NCBI GenBank assembly: GCA_963668545.1
Contig: OY764868.1
Location: 124,001 to 188,000 of the forward strand
Direction of reading: 5' to 3'
Length of the DNA stretch: 64,000 nucleotides
Origin: G963662265 sp963668545
Lineage (GTDB): Bacteria > Spirochaetota > Spirochaetia > CADAEX01
The position numbers were made by a program, and so were the translations under genes. How positions within the stretch are numbered: position 1 is the first letter of the stretch; each line of letters begins with the position of its first letter. Below are positions 16,924-26,162 of this stretch, piece after piece. A model generated the notes under the pieces. It did not search any database and had not been told where the DNA came from. It saw nothing but the letters and a program-made list of their open reading frames with translations.

Positions 16924-17901
16924 ATGAAAAGAAGTCTTTTGTTGATTCTTTGTATTCTTGTTCTTGGTTCTTTCGTTTTTGCTGAAGGCCAGGGAGAAGG
17001 ATCAGGCAAAACTAAAAAACATGCAATTATGGGATCATCAAGCTTGGGAGGAAGCTGGTACCCAACTGCTTCAAGAATTGCTGGTGTAGTTATGAAATAC
17101 ACAGATTCTGTTGTAACTGTTCAGTCATCAGGTGGTGGAACAGAAAATATCAGACTTATGAAACAGGGTCAGTACCAGATGGGTATGGCTGAATCTAACA
17201 TAATGGTTTACGGATTCCAGGGAATAAGAGATTTTGACGGCGATCCCTACCCAGAACTTACTTTCGTAACTCAGCTTTATCCACTTATTTTCCAGGCTCT
17301 TGTACAGAAAAGCACAGGATGGACAACTCTTGCAGACCTTAAAGGCAAATCATTCTCACCTGGTTCACCAGGATCAGGCGATGTTGCTGCATGGGAAGAA
17401 GTATTTGACGGTGCTTATGGCATGGGTGTTGATGACATGATCTGGAAACCACTTTCACACAATGAAAGATCAATGGCTTTCAAAGACAGAGTTCTTGACT
17501 GTGTAGGTTTTGAAACAGCTGTTCCTGCTGGTGCTATTCTTGAAGCAACAGCTCAGAACCCAGGAACTATTCTTGAAATCGGCGGAGAAGCCAGAGAAAG
17601 ACTTATGAAGAAATACACATGGTACGACCCATGGGTAATTCCTGCTGGAACATACAATGGTCAGGACAAAGAAGTTCAGACTGTTATTCAGGGTGGTGGA
17701 ATTATTGCAGATGCTTCTTTAAATCCAGACCTTATTTATGACTATGTAAGCGCTATGTACGGACCTGGCCTTGAAGCAGTTCAGTCAGTTCATTCAAACG
17801 CTCACTACATTACACTTGATACAGCTTGTGATGGTAGAGGACCCGTTCCAATACACGCAGGTGCTGAAAAATTCTACAAAGAAAAAGGTGTTTACAAATA
17901 A
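16924..17901 (+). CDS. TAXI-family TRAP transporter solute-binding protein (copy 1)
   Basis: The 325-aa periplasmic protein has a type I signal peptide (cleavage expected after FVFA, residue about 20). The TAXI fold opens with MGSSSLGGSWYPTASRIAGV. The ligand region VQSSGGGTENIRLMKQGQYQ is nearly identical to the second TAXI protein at 61402-62376. Family members deliver a carboxylate or similar anion to a TRAP permease; the ligand here is unknown. The start has a strong ribosome site. A hairpin with a short T tail follows the gene, and the fused permease lies 442 bases further on, an arrangement that favours binding protein over permease. Confidence 0.93.
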   Translation: MKRSLLLILCILVLGSFVFAEGQGEGSGKTKKHAIMGSSSLGGSWYPTASRIAGVVMKYTDSVVTVQSSGGGTENIRLMKQGQYQMGMAESNIMVYGFQGIRDFDGDPYPELTFVTQLYPLIFQALVQKSTGWTTLADLKGKSFSPGSPGSGDVAAWEEVFDGAYGMGVDDMIWKPLSHNERSMAFKDRVLDCVGFETAVPAGAILEATAQNPGTILEIGGEARERLMKKYTWYDPWVIPAGTYNGQDKEVQTVIQGGGIIADASLNPDLIYDYVSAMYGPGLEAVQSVHSNAHYITLDTACDGRGPVPIHAGAEKFYKEKGVYK

Positions 17902-17918
17902 GATTTGTGGAATTCTTG

Positions 17919-17952
17919 CAGATGCCGGACAATAATCCGGCATCTGTCTTTT
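17919..17952 (+). terminator. Terminator or attenuator between TAXI binding protein and permease
   Basis: An 11-bp stem CAGATGCCGGA/TCCGGCATCTG with a 6-base loop is followed by TCTTTTC, 17 bases after the stop codon. The tail is imperfect, so partial read-through into the permease gene is plausible. Confidence 0.7.
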
Positions 17953-18258
17953 CTGGATATATTGACTGTTTTTTTTATTTGCTTTAAAAAGACAGGCAAC
18001 ATATCTCAGAAATACCATTCATATTTAAAAAACAGACAGAATCCGCTGTCACATATATAAAAAATTATTTTTTTTTTGGTTTATACTCCCGGAGCTGGAG
18101 GCTGGGAGAGTAATATAAGCTCTGTTTGCATTTGAATACACCTTTAATTACGGCATTTGTGTTTTCCTGTGCAGACTGAATATATTATCCATTTCCATAA
18201 TTGGATAATAAAATGATAGAGGAATTCAAAACGGCAGTTTTCCTGTATCAGAAGAAAT

Positions 18259-18311
18259 CCCTCAGGCATTGAGGGGCTCCCCTGCAAAGGGGCAAAAAAT
18301 CCCGTAAAGGG
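18259..18311 (+). repeat. Three consecutive short hairpins in the permease leader
   Basis: CCCTCA/TGAGGG (18259-18275), CCCC/GGGG (18279-18292) and TCCC/GGGA (18300-18311) lie in tandem, with 5-6 base loops; two of the loops contain AAA. They end 32 bases before the ATG, ahead of the AAGGAAAGAAG ribosome site. They could stabilise the mRNA or modulate translation. Confidence 0.4.
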
Positions 18312-18343
18312 AAAAAAAACTCATATAGAAGGAAAGAAGATTA

Positions 18344-20548
18344 ATGAGTGATGATTTGTTGAGTAATCTCGATTTATCGAAGATGACAGAGGCTGAAATT
18401 GCTGAAGCAAAAGCAATTGAAGCCAGGGCTAAAGAGCTTGAAAAAGCTACTTCTGGTCACCGTGAGCACGGAGCTCTCGGTCTCAAGATAATAGCAACAA
18501 TTGCTATTATTTACGGTTTGTTCCACATGTACACCGGTTTTGCCGGCATGTACACTGCACTCAGGCAGAGATCAATCCACCTCAGTTTTGCTCTTCTGAT
18601 TTGTCTTATCAAGTTTTCTGCAAACAGGAACAAGGATGATAAGTCAGAACCGATTGCACCATATGTTTTTCTTGGTGTTGGGGCATGGACTACAGTAATA
18701 CTGACACTTCAGTCAAAGAAAATGCTTTCATATGCTGCAGTAATAGGTGCTCTTGTAGTTATTTCTGCTGTATTTTTTGTTGCACGTGTGTTTACAAAAA
18801 AACAGAGAATTAAAGAAGCAGTTCAGATTGAAAAGAGACTGTGGTGGTATGACTATGTTTTTATTGCAATGGCACTGGTCGGATGCTGGTATATTGCAAT
18901 CTACACTGATAAAATACTTGAAAGAGCTGGTATTGTATACCTGAAAGACCAGATTATCGGCGTGCTCCTGCTTCTAACAGTACTTGAAGCTACAAGAAGA
19001 TCTATAGGTCATGTTCTCATGTTTATCGGTATTACCATGCTTTTCTACTGCCGGTTCGGTTATATTTTTCCGGGAGTATTCTGGCATCCAGGTTTTCCTG
19101 TAAGCATGATCATAAGGCACTTTATCCTTATTGACTCAGGACTGTGGTCAACACCTCTCGGTGTATCTTCAAGTTATATTTCACTGTTCCTCCTCCTGGG
19201 AGCTGCTCTTCATGCAACAGGCCTTGCAGAACTGCTTCTCAAGATAGCAAAAGGTATTTTCGGAGCTATGGTCGGGGGCCCTGCCAAGATGGCGGTTGTT
19301 GCTTCTTCAATGTTTGCCATGATCTCAGGATCATCAACATCAAACGTGGCAACTACAGGTATTATCACAATTCCGCTCATGAAAAAAACAGGTGTACCTC
19401 CTCAGCTTGCTGGTTCTATTGAAGCGGCTGCTTCAATGGGCGGTCAGATTACACCTCCGGTAATGGGTGCTGTAGCATTCATCATGGCTGAGTTCCTCGG
19501 AATCAGTTATATAACTGTAATTGCAGCAGCAGCTCTTCCTGCAGCTCTTTACTATACTGCTGTATTCTCAATGATCCACTTTGAAGCTCACAAGATCGGG
19601 GCTTACGGTCTTCCTAAATCAGAGCTTCCGGCATGGAAAAAAGACGCACTTACAAAAGGATATCTTTTCCTTCCTGTAGTAGTTCTTGTATACATGCTTA
19701 TCGCCGGCTACACACCGATGAGAGCTTCATTCAACTCATTCTGGATTGCTATTGCTTTAAGTATGCTCAGGAAAGAAACAAGGCTTGACATAAAGAAATT
19801 CTTCGGAATTATCGATTCAGCAGGACAGACACTTACAGTAGTTGCAATTCCATCAGCTATTGCAGGTTTCGTAGTAGGTACAGCTACTCTTACAGGGCTT
19901 ACCCCTGCGCTTTCATCATTCCTTGCAATGCTTGCACAGGATAAACTGATCCTTACACTTATAATTACTCAGGTAATGTGTCTTGTTCTCGGTATGGGTG
20001 TACCTACAGTTGCAAACTATATCCTCATGACAATCATGACTGTACCTGTAATGATTAAAGCCGGTGTTCCGCCTCTTGCAGCACACCTTTTCTGTTTCCA
20101 CTTCGGAATCATGTCAGAGCTCACACCTCCTGTAGCTATTACTTCATACACAGCTTCTGCTATTGCAGGTGCGCCGTTCTGGCCGACAGCTGGTAATGCT
20201 GTAAGACTTGCAGCTGTTGCATACATTGTACCTTACATCTTTGTATACAACACTTCACTCCTCCTTGGTCAGCAGCCTTTTACACCTCAGACTATTGTAA
20301 CAATTGTAATGGCGCTTCTTGGAGCGACAACTTTCGGTGCCGCAATGTCGGGATTTATATTCAGACGAATGTATCTGATAGAACAGATAATACTTGCGGT
20401 GGCAGCTATAACAGTAATTGTTCCGAATATATTTATAACCTTAATCGGTCTTGCTGTAATCGGCGGTATTGTTGCCATGCAGTTTATTTATAAAAAGAAC
20501 CCCAAGCATTACAAGGTTCCTGTAAAGAGACCTTCATACGATAGTTAA
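18344..20548 (+). CDS. TRAP transporter fused permease (DctQ-DctM type)
   Basis: The 734-aa inner-membrane protein fuses the small and large TRAP subunits, as is usual for TAXI systems. A charged cytoplasmic N-terminus (residues 1-45) precedes about four helices of the small subunit (about 47-210). The large subunit follows, with its hallmark loops SGSSTSNVATTGIITIPLM (about 330-350) and SMGGQITPPVMGA (about 363-376) and, in the second repeat, GMGVPTVANYILM. It uses an ion gradient to import the solute delivered by a TAXI protein. It is the only TRAP permease in the window and may serve both TAXI proteins. An AAGGAAAGAAG ribosome site precedes the ATG. Confidence 0.93.
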   Translation: MSDDLLSNLDLSKMTEAEIAEAKAIEARAKELEKATSGHREHGALGLKIIATIAIIYGLFHMYTGFAGMYTALRQRSIHLSFALLICLIKFSANRNKDDKSEPIAPYVFLGVGAWTTVILTLQSKKMLSYAAVIGALVVISAVFFVARVFTKKQRIKEAVQIEKRLWWYDYVFIAMALVGCWYIAIYTDKILERAGIVYLKDQIIGVLLLLTVLEATRRSIGHVLMFIGITMLFYCRFGYIFPGVFWHPGFPVSMIIRHFILIDSGLWSTPLGVSSSYISLFLLLGAALHATGLAELLLKIAKGIFGAMVGGPAKMAVVASSMFAMISGSSTSNVATTGIITIPLMKKTGVPPQLAGSIEAAASMGGQITPPVMGAVAFIMAEFLGISYITVIAAAALPAALYYTAVFSMIHFEAHKIGAYGLPKSELPAWKKDALTKGYLFLPVVVLVYMLIAGYTPMRASFNSFWIAIALSMLRKETRLDIKKFFGIIDSAGQTLTVVAIPSAIAGFVVGTATLTGLTPALSSFLAMLAQDKLILTLIITQVMCLVLGMGVPTVANYILMTIMTVPVMIKAGVPPLAAHLFCFHFGIMSELTPPVAITSYTASAIAGAPFWPTAGNAVRLAAVAYIVPYIFVYNTSLLLGQQPFTPQTIVTIVMALLGATTFGAAMSGFIFRRMYLIEQIILAVAAITVIVPNIFITLIGLAVIGGIVAMQFIYKKNPKHYKVPVKRPSYDS

Positions 20549-20570
20549 TTATTCTTCAAGATAATAAGCA

Positions 20571-20601
20571 GCCCTGTACTGATTCAGTACAGGGCTTTTT
20601 T
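20571..20601 (+). terminator. Intrinsic terminator of the TRAP permease gene
   Basis: A 10-bp stem GCCCTGTACT/AGTACAGGGC with a GATTC loop is followed by six T residues. Confidence 0.88.
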
Positions 20602-20702
20602 ATTGCTGTCATGTGAATGTCCGGATGAGAACTTAAAGATCTGATTTATAGAAAAGAGTTTTTTCTGAAGCATTTGTGGAAAAAAACAGCAATGAAAAAG
20701 GT

Positions 20703-20727
20703 AAAAAAAACGGGCCCTGCGGCCCGT
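20703..20727 (-). terminator. Intrinsic terminator of the purL-purQ operon
   Basis: Reading the minus strand, CGGGCC/GGCCCG with a 4-base loop is followed by eight T residues (complement of 20703-20710), just beyond the purQ stop codon. Confidence 0.85.
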
Positions 20728-20734
20728 CTGTATG

Positions 20735-21487
20735 TCAGATTCTTGATTTCATGTAATCTACACCGTTTCTGAAAATACGTAATCCGAATCCCTCTTTGAT
20801 TTCCTTACGTGTCCAGCGGGGATGGTTTTCAGGAAAGAGGAATGCTTCAGGATGGGGCATAAGACCGAGTATCCTCCCGGTTGAATCAGTAATCCCTGCA
20901 ATATCGTTTTCAGATCCGTTCGGATTTCTGTCAGAATACCTGATTGCAGCGAGGTTTTCTTTTTCAAGTCTTTCAAGGACCTCGCTTGACTTTGTTATGA
21001 ATCTTCCCTCTCCGTGCCGGATAGGGACATCCATCCTGTCAAGCCCTTTTGTCCAGATGCAGTGGGACTTTTCATTGAATTCTACTTCAAGCCAGCTGTT
21101 TTCAAAAACACCTGTATTGTTGTGAATAAGTGAGACATCACAGCTCCAGTCCCCTTCAAAGTTCGGGAGTACCCCCATTTTTACAAGTACCTGAAAACCG
21201 TTGCAGATACCTATTATAAGCTTTCCGTCTGCTATAAAACTGTCAAGCTCATCCTTGAGATGGTGCTTGAAAAGATGGGCAAAAACAAGTCCTGACCCGA
21301 GGTGGTCTCCGAAAGAGAACCCGCCCGGGAATGCCAGTATATGATAATCTCTCAGGCTTTGAGGTTTTTCTATGAGGTCCTGGATATGTATTTTATCAGC
21401 TTCTGATCCTGACATGATAAATGCCTGTCTGAGTTCGTTGTCAGCATTGATACCGTAGCCTGTTATTACAGCTGTTTTAACTGTCAT
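20735..21487 (-). CDS. purQ: Phosphoribosylformylglycinamidine synthase, glutaminase subunit PurQ
   Basis: The 250-aa class I glutamine amidotransferase supplies ammonia to PurL in the fourth step of purine synthesis. The nucleophile is Cys95 in GICNGFQV. The His/Glu of the triad lie in GLMPHPEAFLFPE near residue 210, and the oxyanion segment FPGGFSFGDHLGSG is intact. Its ATG overlaps the purL stop codon by one base (TAATG), so translation is coupled. The C-terminal RWTRKEIKEGFGLRIF is a family feature. Length is slightly above the usual 225-230 residues. Confidence 0.95.
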   Translation of the reverse strand: MTVKTAVITGYGINADNELRQAFIMSGSEADKIHIQDLIEKPQSLRDYHILAFPGGFSFGDHLGSGLVFAHLFKHHLKDELDSFIADGKLIIGICNGFQVLVKMGVLPNFEGDWSCDVSLIHNNTGVFENSWLEVEFNEKSHCIWTKGLDRMDVPIRHGEGRFITKSSEVLERLEKENLAAIRYSDRNPNGSENDIAGITDSTGRILGLMPHPEAFLFPENHPRWTRKEIKEGFGLRIFRNGVDYMKSRI

Positions 21488-24453
21488 TAGAAGTCCTCCC
21501 TTTTCCAGGAATTGCTTATTGAATCAACTGATGCCTCAATAACAGCAGTATTGTTCTTCATTATTGTCATTTTTCCCGTATCAGTAGTTTTGCCAATAAG
21601 CCTGAAGGGGGATCCTTTCATGGTTTTTTCAAAATCAGAAGACTTGTCGGGAGATACGCTTACTATGAATCTTGAGGGGGATTCGCAGAAAAGAAGTCTT
21701 GCTGTTTCTCCTGCTGAACTGCCCGGAAGACTGTCTATTGATATTTCAGATCCTGTCATTCCGCCAAGAGTGCTTTCTGCAAGTGCAACAGCTATACCAC
21801 CGTCGGAAATATCATGGCAGGATGCAACAAGATTTTTCTGTATTGCATCTGAAAGTCTTGTATAGGTGGAAAGAGCTGTTTCCGTATCAACAGAAGGCGC
21901 AGGACCGTAAGATCCTCCTGAAATCTTTTCAAAAAAAGTGCCTCCAAGCTCCCCGTTTGTGTTTCCGAGAATATAGATATTGTCTCCCGGATTCTTGAAG
22001 TCGGTTGTGACTGATTTTCCTGTGTTGTCGATTATCCCCATGAGAGAGACAAGAAGAGTAGGGCGTATGGAAACTTTTTTACCACCCATTCTTGCATCGT
22101 TCTTCATTGAATCCTTTCCGGAGATCAGGGGAAGACCATAATCAATACAGGCCCTGTTAAGACCTTTGCATGCCCTTACAAGCTGTGCAAGTTTGTATTT
22201 TCCGTCCGGTGTTGTTTCTGATTCAACAGGATCCGGCCAGCAGAAATTGTCAAGGACAGCTGCAAACTCGGGGTTGCCTCCTGAGCCGATATGGGCCCTG
22301 TAAGCCTCATCAACAGCACACATTGCCATGTCATATGTATCCTTGTCGCTGTATCTGGGACAGACTCCATGGGTTACTGTAACACCCCTTTCTGATTCAA
22401 AAACAGGCCTCAGGACTGCCCCGTCTGAAGGGGCGTCTGAGTTTGCGCCGGTAAAAGGCTTTACAACAGATACTCCTCCGACTTCATGGTCATACTGACG
22501 TACGAGAGATTCCTTTGAAGCAATGTTGGGTTCGTTTAACAGGTCATGAAGCATTTTATTGTTGTCAAGATCAGCTTTTACAGGGTCTGATCCTGAAAAA
22601 GGTCTTTTCCATTCAGCTTCAAGTTCCATTGCAGGAAGTCCGTTGTGAAGGAACTCAATTGAGAGGAAACAGGCAGGTTTGTCTTTATACCTTATATCAA
22701 GGTATCCTGTGTCCTGGAATTCACCTACTGCTGTAGCTTCAACATCCCTTTTCTCCGCAAGTGAAAGGAATCTTTCAAGTTTCTCAGGTTTTACAGCAAG
22801 ACTCATTCTCTCCTGTGATTCTGATACCAGTATTTCCCATGGGGCAAGCCCCTCATATTTAAGGGGGCATTTATCAAGGTCAATCCTTATTCCGTTAGAG
22901 TATTCAGCCATTTCTCCCAGAGAAGATGAAAGCCCGCCTGCACCGTTATCAGTTATACCTTCATAAAGTCCAAGGTCGCGGGCTTCAAGAAGGAAATCAA
23001 ACATCTTTTTCTGTGTTATTGGGTCGCCTATCTGAACTGCGGATGAAGGTGATTCCTCGTCAAGCGCCTGTGAAGAAAATGTTGCACCGTGGATACCGTC
23101 CTTTCCTATCCTTCCTCCGAGCATGACAGCAATATCCCCGGGATTTATATGGTTTATCCAGCTTCCCTCGTTATCTATTTCAGCAGGAAGCAACCCCCCT
23201 GTTCCGCAGAAAACGAGAGGTTTTCCTGTAAAGCTGTCATCAAACAGAAACCCGCCGGCAACTGTAGGGATACCTGACTGGTTTCCTCCGTCAATAATGC
23301 CGTGATGAACCCCTCTCATTACTGTTGCAGGATGAAGAAGCCCTTCAGGGATTTCCTCTTCAGGCGTATCAGGTTCACCGAAACATAGAAAGTTTGTATT
23401 GAAAAAGGGTTTTGCCCCTTTGCCTGTTCCCATGATATCCCTGTTTACCCCTACAATACCTGTAATTGATCCGCCGTAGGGATCAAGCGCTGAAGGTGAA
23501 TTATGGGTTTCAACCTTGAAGCATACCAGATGATTATCATCAAAATCTATTACACCTGAATTGTCGTGAAATACTGATTTGAGAAAAGGTCTTTTTTCTG
23601 TAAGATCATCTGTTGTCTTCTTTATATAGTTTTTAAAAACTGATTCAATTCTTTCTGTTTTTCCTGTTTCCAGATCTCTGTAGTTGATGTTTGCTGAAAA
23701 AATCTTATGCTTGCAGTGTTCGCTCCAGGTCTGGGCTATCATTTCAAGTTCAACATCAGTAGTGTCTGATGAGATCCCGAGTTCTTCCCTTTTTTTAAGA
23801 GTTTCAGGATCTTTAAAGTAGCTTTTAACAGACTTCATCTCATTGAGAGTAAGAGCCAGAAGCCTTTCCTTTGAAAGCCTGAGAAGGTCCTCATCAGAAG
23901 CATTCCCTATATCAAAGTTTTCAACTTTTACTTCACTCTTTACTACTTTATAGGGATAGATGGGGGGAAGCTTTTTTTCTCCCCATTCTTCCCTTTTTAT
24001 AAAGCGGGACTGCTGAATAAGGGGGTTGTAGAGAGCTTTTTCCAGCTTTCCAAGGGTTTTGTTATCAAGATCAGGGGATTTGATAAGGTACTGTACTGCT
24101 GTCTGTATAATGCCCGCTGCTTTAATGGAAAGGGTCTCCTCTATTGTATTGCGGGCAGTAATTGCCACCGGATTTGTAACTCCGGGACGATATGTCACCT
24201 CAATGAGGTATTTCCAGTCCGGCATGAGTGAGGAATCTGCAGCATGGGTATCTGTTGCAGCCTCTTGAGCGACCGGGTCTGAAAAAAGTTCTTTTGACAG
24301 ATCCGGAGTAAGTTCAGCTATACCTTCTGTGAGGTATACATCCACCATTGCAAGGTTCTCAACAGCATCGGTAACAGTACCTCTTATCAGTGACAAGAGC
24401 CTTTTTGCCCGGCCGTCTATTTCCGAATTTTTATAGAATACTTCTGTTCTCAT
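21487..24453 (-). CDS. purL: Phosphoribosylformylglycinamidine synthase with PurS-like N-terminus (PurSL)
   Basis: The 988-aa protein is much longer than the small PurL (about 740) and lacks the glutaminase domain of the large PurL (about 1300). The extra N-terminus (about 1-150) contains PurS-like sequence, IEVTYRPGVTNPVAITARNT, so PurS seems fused to PurL. The catalytic core follows: TWSEHCKHKIFSAN near residue 245, VETHNSPSALDPYGGSITG near 325, the ATP-site glycine loop GVNRDIMGTGKGAKP, and the second half-repeat SGKDSMKND. It converts FGAR, ATP and ammonia to FGAM in the cytoplasm, with ammonia from PurQ encoded by the overlapping downstream gene. Confidence 0.93.
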   Translation of the reverse strand: MRTEVFYKNSEIDGRAKRLLSLIRGTVTDAVENLAMVDVYLTEGIAELTPDLSKELFSDPVAQEAATDTHAADSSLMPDWKYLIEVTYRPGVTNPVAITARNTIEETLSIKAAGIIQTAVQYLIKSPDLDNKTLGKLEKALYNPLIQQSRFIKREEWGEKKLPPIYPYKVVKSEVKVENFDIGNASDEDLLRLSKERLLALTLNEMKSVKSYFKDPETLKKREELGISSDTTDVELEMIAQTWSEHCKHKIFSANINYRDLETGKTERIESVFKNYIKKTTDDLTEKRPFLKSVFHDNSGVIDFDDNHLVCFKVETHNSPSALDPYGGSITGIVGVNRDIMGTGKGAKPFFNTNFLCFGEPDTPEEEIPEGLLHPATVMRGVHHGIIDGGNQSGIPTVAGGFLFDDSFTGKPLVFCGTGGLLPAEIDNEGSWINHINPGDIAVMLGGRIGKDGIHGATFSSQALDEESPSSAVQIGDPITQKKMFDFLLEARDLGLYEGITDNGAGGLSSSLGEMAEYSNGIRIDLDKCPLKYEGLAPWEILVSESQERMSLAVKPEKLERFLSLAEKRDVEATAVGEFQDTGYLDIRYKDKPACFLSIEFLHNGLPAMELEAEWKRPFSGSDPVKADLDNNKMLHDLLNEPNIASKESLVRQYDHEVGGVSVVKPFTGANSDAPSDGAVLRPVFESERGVTVTHGVCPRYSDKDTYDMAMCAVDEAYRAHIGSGGNPEFAAVLDNFCWPDPVESETTPDGKYKLAQLVRACKGLNRACIDYGLPLISGKDSMKNDARMGGKKVSIRPTLLVSLMGIIDNTGKSVTTDFKNPGDNIYILGNTNGELGGTFFEKISGGSYGPAPSVDTETALSTYTRLSDAIQKNLVASCHDISDGGIAVALAESTLGGMTGSEISIDSLPGSSAGETARLLFCESPSRFIVSVSPDKSSDFEKTMKGSPFRLIGKTTDTGKMTIMKNNTAVIEASVDSISNSWKREDF

Positions 24454-24545
24454 AATTGCCTGTGAATTTATCAGAAAAGGCCCTTATGCTCAATATTAGC
24501 TGATCATCCCCGGGGAAATAAATAAGTTTAATATGCAGGCAGACT

Positions 24546-24560
24546 GGGGGACGGAGGATT
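24546..24560 (+). repeat. Solitary copy of the RAYT-associated repeat GGGGACGGAGGATT
   Basis: The 15 bases at 24546-24560 match the left boundary repeat of the RAYT element (35024-35037) over 14 bases. It lies between the terminator of lysA and the start of purL and abuts the A-tract of that terminator. Confidence 0.7.
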
Positions 24561-24593
24561 AAAAAAAGCCTGCACCATGTTTGATGCAGGCTT
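24561..24593 (-). terminator. Intrinsic terminator of lysA
   Basis: On the minus strand a 9-bp stem AAGCCTGCA/TGCAGGCTT with a 10-base loop is followed by a run of T residues (complement of 24561-24567). Confidence 0.85.
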
Positions 24594-24617
24594 ATATAAA
24601 GTCAAATAAGTTATTGT

Positions 24618-25871
24618 TTAAAGATTTGAAAAATCAAGAGTTGCAAAGTAGTCTTCAACAGTTTCAGCTCTTCTGATCTCTTCAACTGAACCGTCTTTTT
24701 TAAGAAGAAGTTCCGCAGATCTGAGTTTACCGTTATAGTTGAATCCCATTGCATATCCGTGTGCCCCGGTTTCATGGATAACAATAATATCGCCGATATT
24801 TGTTTCAACCATTTCCCTGTTGACTGCGAATTTGTCATTGTTTTCACAAAGTGATCCTGTAACATCGTATACATGGTCCTTTTTTCCGTCCATATTGTTC
24901 ATGTTTGTAATATGGTGGTAAGCTCCGTATAGTGCCGGTCGCATCAGGTTTGCCATGCAGGAATCAAGCCCGATGTAGTTTTTATATGTATCTTTTTTAT
25001 GAAGCACTGTTGATACCAGGTATCCGTAAGGACCCCCGACCATTCTTCCGCATTCCATTACAATTCTTAAAGGATCAAGGTTGTTTTTTACAATCTTTTC
25101 TTCATAAGCCTTTTTTATCCCTTCAGAAACATATTCAAGATCAACAGCCTTGTCTTCAGGTTTGTATGGGATACCAATTCCTCCTCCGAGGTTAACGAAT
25201 TCCATCTTTATTCCGACTTTGTCATGGACTTCCCTGACAAGATCGAAGAGTATTTCCGCTGTTTCGATAAAGTAATCGGGATTGAGTTCATTTGATGCAA
25301 CCATTGTATGAAGGCCGAATCTTTTTGCCCCTTTTTCCTTCATCTTTCTGTAACCCTCAATCAGCTGTTCCCTTGTAAAACCGTATTTGGCTTCTTCAGG
25401 GTTGCCGATTATCTTGTTTCCTTCTTTCAGAGGCCCGGGATTGTATCTGAAGCATATAAGTTCAGGTACCCCTGCTGATTTTTCAAGGAAAGGGATATGG
25501 CTGATATCATCAAGGTTAATTACAGCTCCGAGCTCCCATGCCTTTTTATATTCGTCAGCAGGTGTATCATTTGAAGTGAACATTATGTCCTCCCCTTTGA
25601 TACCAACTTTATCGGAAAGAAGAAGTTCAGGTAGTGATGAACAGTCTGCTCCCATTCCTTCCTCTTTGAGGATTTTCATTATATATGGATTGGGAAGAGC
25701 TTTAACTGCAAAATAGTTTTTAAATCCGCCGGGAACCCATGAAAATGCCTTGTAGAATCTTCTGGCATTCTCTCTTATTGCCTCTTCGTCATAAATATGA
25801 AACGGAGTCGGGTGCTTGCTGATAATCTTATCAAGCTGTTCTTTCGTGAATGGTACTTTCTTTTCAGCCAT
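24618..25871 (-). CDS. lysA: Diaminopimelate decarboxylase (fold III PLP enzyme)
   Basis: The 417-aa product removes CO2 from meso-diaminopimelate to make lysine. The PLP lysine is Lys57 in YFAVKALPNP. The HTMVASNE strand, the phosphate loop NLGGGIGIPY, the ECGRMVGGPYGYL segment and the cross-subunit Cys of GSLCENND are all present. The frame is open upstream to 26018, but those 49 residues are not family-like. The ATG at 25871 has an AGAGG ribosome site. GSLCENND favours LysA over ornithine/arginine decarboxylases, though carboxynorspermidine-type relatives are a remote alternative. Its terminator and an inserted repeat separate it from purL. Confidence 0.88.
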   Translation of the reverse strand: MAEKKVPFTKEQLDKIISKHPTPFHIYDEEAIRENARRFYKAFSWVPGGFKNYFAVKALPNPYIMKILKEEGMGADCSSLPELLLSDKVGIKGEDIMFTSNDTPADEYKKAWELGAVINLDDISHIPFLEKSAGVPELICFRYNPGPLKEGNKIIGNPEEAKYGFTREQLIEGYRKMKEKGAKRFGLHTMVASNELNPDYFIETAEILFDLVREVHDKVGIKMEFVNLGGGIGIPYKPEDKAVDLEYVSEGIKKAYEEKIVKNNLDPLRIVMECGRMVGGPYGYLVSTVLHKKDTYKNYIGLDSCMANLMRPALYGAYHHITNMNNMDGKKDHVYDVTGSLCENNDKFAVNREMVETNIGDIIVIHETGAHGYAMGFNYNGKLRSAELLLKKDGSVEEIRRAETVEDYFATLDFSNL

Positions 25872-26162
25872 TGTTAACCTCTGTCTGTTTGTTTTTCGGA
25901 GATCATGAATCTTTTCCGGTTTTATTTTCCTGACTTTATTTATCTTTTCTGCCCTGATAAGCAGGATCCCTTTCTTTTCTTGTCGGGCGGACATGCTATT
26001 CAGAGGCAGATGATTCATGCAGTATTATTCTGATGGTCAGGTTATATGGATCTCCCTGTTTCTTTTGATAACAATGTACAGAATAAAAAAAGTTGTTTCA
26101 ATATTTCAATTAGTGCATTAAAACTGTTTGTCACTTATTTAATATTATTTTATTATTTGTTT

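Larger units (their letters stand above)
17902..18343. other. Intergenic region between TAXI binding protein and permease
   Basis: About 440 bases without a gene. After the terminator-like hairpin it is AT-rich, and just before the permease it holds three short hairpins (18259-18311, listed separately). I see no convincing small open frame. Confidence 0.5.

Noticed and set aside
23283..23292. CCTCCGTC stretch resembling the RAYT repeat
   Set aside because: Only part of the motif matches and it is inside purL coding sequence. The same holds for a partial match near 38751 in ugpC.
25872..26018. 49-residue extension of lysA
   Set aside because: The sequence is Lys/Arg-rich and unlike LysA, and a proper ribosome site precedes the internal ATG.
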